NCBI RefSeq assembly: GCF_030652235.1
Contig: NZ_JAUSBA010000026.1
Span: 97,314-161,313, forward strand
Length of the DNA: 64,000 nucleotides
Direction: 5' to 3'
From: Cypionkella sp.
GTDB lineage: Bacteria > Pseudomonadota > Alphaproteobacteria > Rhodobacterales > Rhodobacteraceae
A model generated the notes under the pieces. The model worked only from the letters and a program-made list of their open reading frames with translations. It was not told the DNA's origin and made no database searches. Shown one piece after another: positions 63,860 through 64,000 of this stretch. The translations under genes and the position numbers were made by a program. Every line of letters begins with the position of its first letter. The first letter of the stretch is position 1.

Positions 63860-64000
63860 CTAGCCATCGCGTCCCGGCAGGTTACGCGGTGATTTGACGA
63901 AGAGATGGGGGTGGGACTTGTGCCCGTCCTTCATGGCCTGCATCGGCGTTCGGCTCCCAAGGGCTGACTGCGGCAACTGCGTGTTGTAAAGTATCAGGTA
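63860..64000 (-). mobile_element. Transposase C-terminus (IS481/IS3-like), partial
   Basis: The last 46 codons of a minus-strand gene that enters from beyond the window. The residues YNTQLPQSALGSRTPMQAMKD and HKSHPHLFVKSPRNLPGRDG match the C-terminal end of DDE integrase-core transposases of the IS481/IS3 type (LPQxALxxxTPxQxMKDW...P.LF.K.P....GCD). The normally conserved Trp and Cys in this tail read Gly (MKDG) and Arg (GRD). Whether the element is intact cannot be told from here. Confidence 0.7.

Overview
The window looks like a GC-rich alphaproteobacterial chromosome, most likely Rhodobacterales. It carries a chvE-gguABC sugar importer with a gbpR-type regulator, ABC-rich pentose catabolism, and a short intergenic repeat present in three copies. 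No rRNA or housekeeping marker is present, so genus cannot be fixed from this sequence alone.

Left part, 1-6.1 kb: a D-apiose catabolic cluster. It holds the start of an apionate lactonase, a D-apiose dehydrogenase, a RuBisCO-like protein, an apionate oxidoisomerase and a DUF1537 kinase, followed by a fumarylacetoacetase-fold keto-deoxy acid dehydratase. The same 16-bp element (one mismatch) sits in both divergent promoter gaps and is probably the cluster operator. From 6.2 to 16.4 kb runs a non-phosphorylative (Weimberg-type) L-arabinose/D-galactose pathway: seven co-directional minus-strand genes (chvE, gguA, gguB, gguC, arabinonate dehydratase, aldose 1-dehydrogenase, semialdehyde dehydrogenase), with the divergent LysR regulator gbpR. 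Then come gntK and a broken gluconate 5-dehydrogenase gene.

From about 17.8 kb the content changes. The broken dehydrogenase ends at a 14-bp sequence resembling an IS6-family terminus, and the right edge of the window is the 3' end of a transposase gene, so the 46 kb between may be an acquired island. It begins with a minus-strand cassette (HlyD-like adaptor, two unrecognised proteins that may share a fold, radical SAM protein), followed by five plus-strand genes for exported proteins including two lipoproteins.

The centre is one 29.1-kb gene for a 9699-residue surface protein. It has an N-terminal IEPRILLS (LEPR-XLL type) motif, thousands of residues of beta-solenoid-like repeats, nine copies of a small inserted module, an RTX calcium-binding region and a C-terminal tail with a triplicated LTAYQRFLAAR motif. 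Directly behind it, overlapping or nearly so, are genes for a DUF3467 protein, a GAF-HlyD fusion, a PqqD/M50 protease-HlyD fusion and a SecA-like ATPase that lacks the normal C-terminal third. No type I ABC exporter, TolC, TpsB or autotransporter barrel is encoded here. I propose that these genes form a dedicated and possibly undescribed export route for the giant protein. A convergent kinase / methyltransferase / SapC operon closes the locus.
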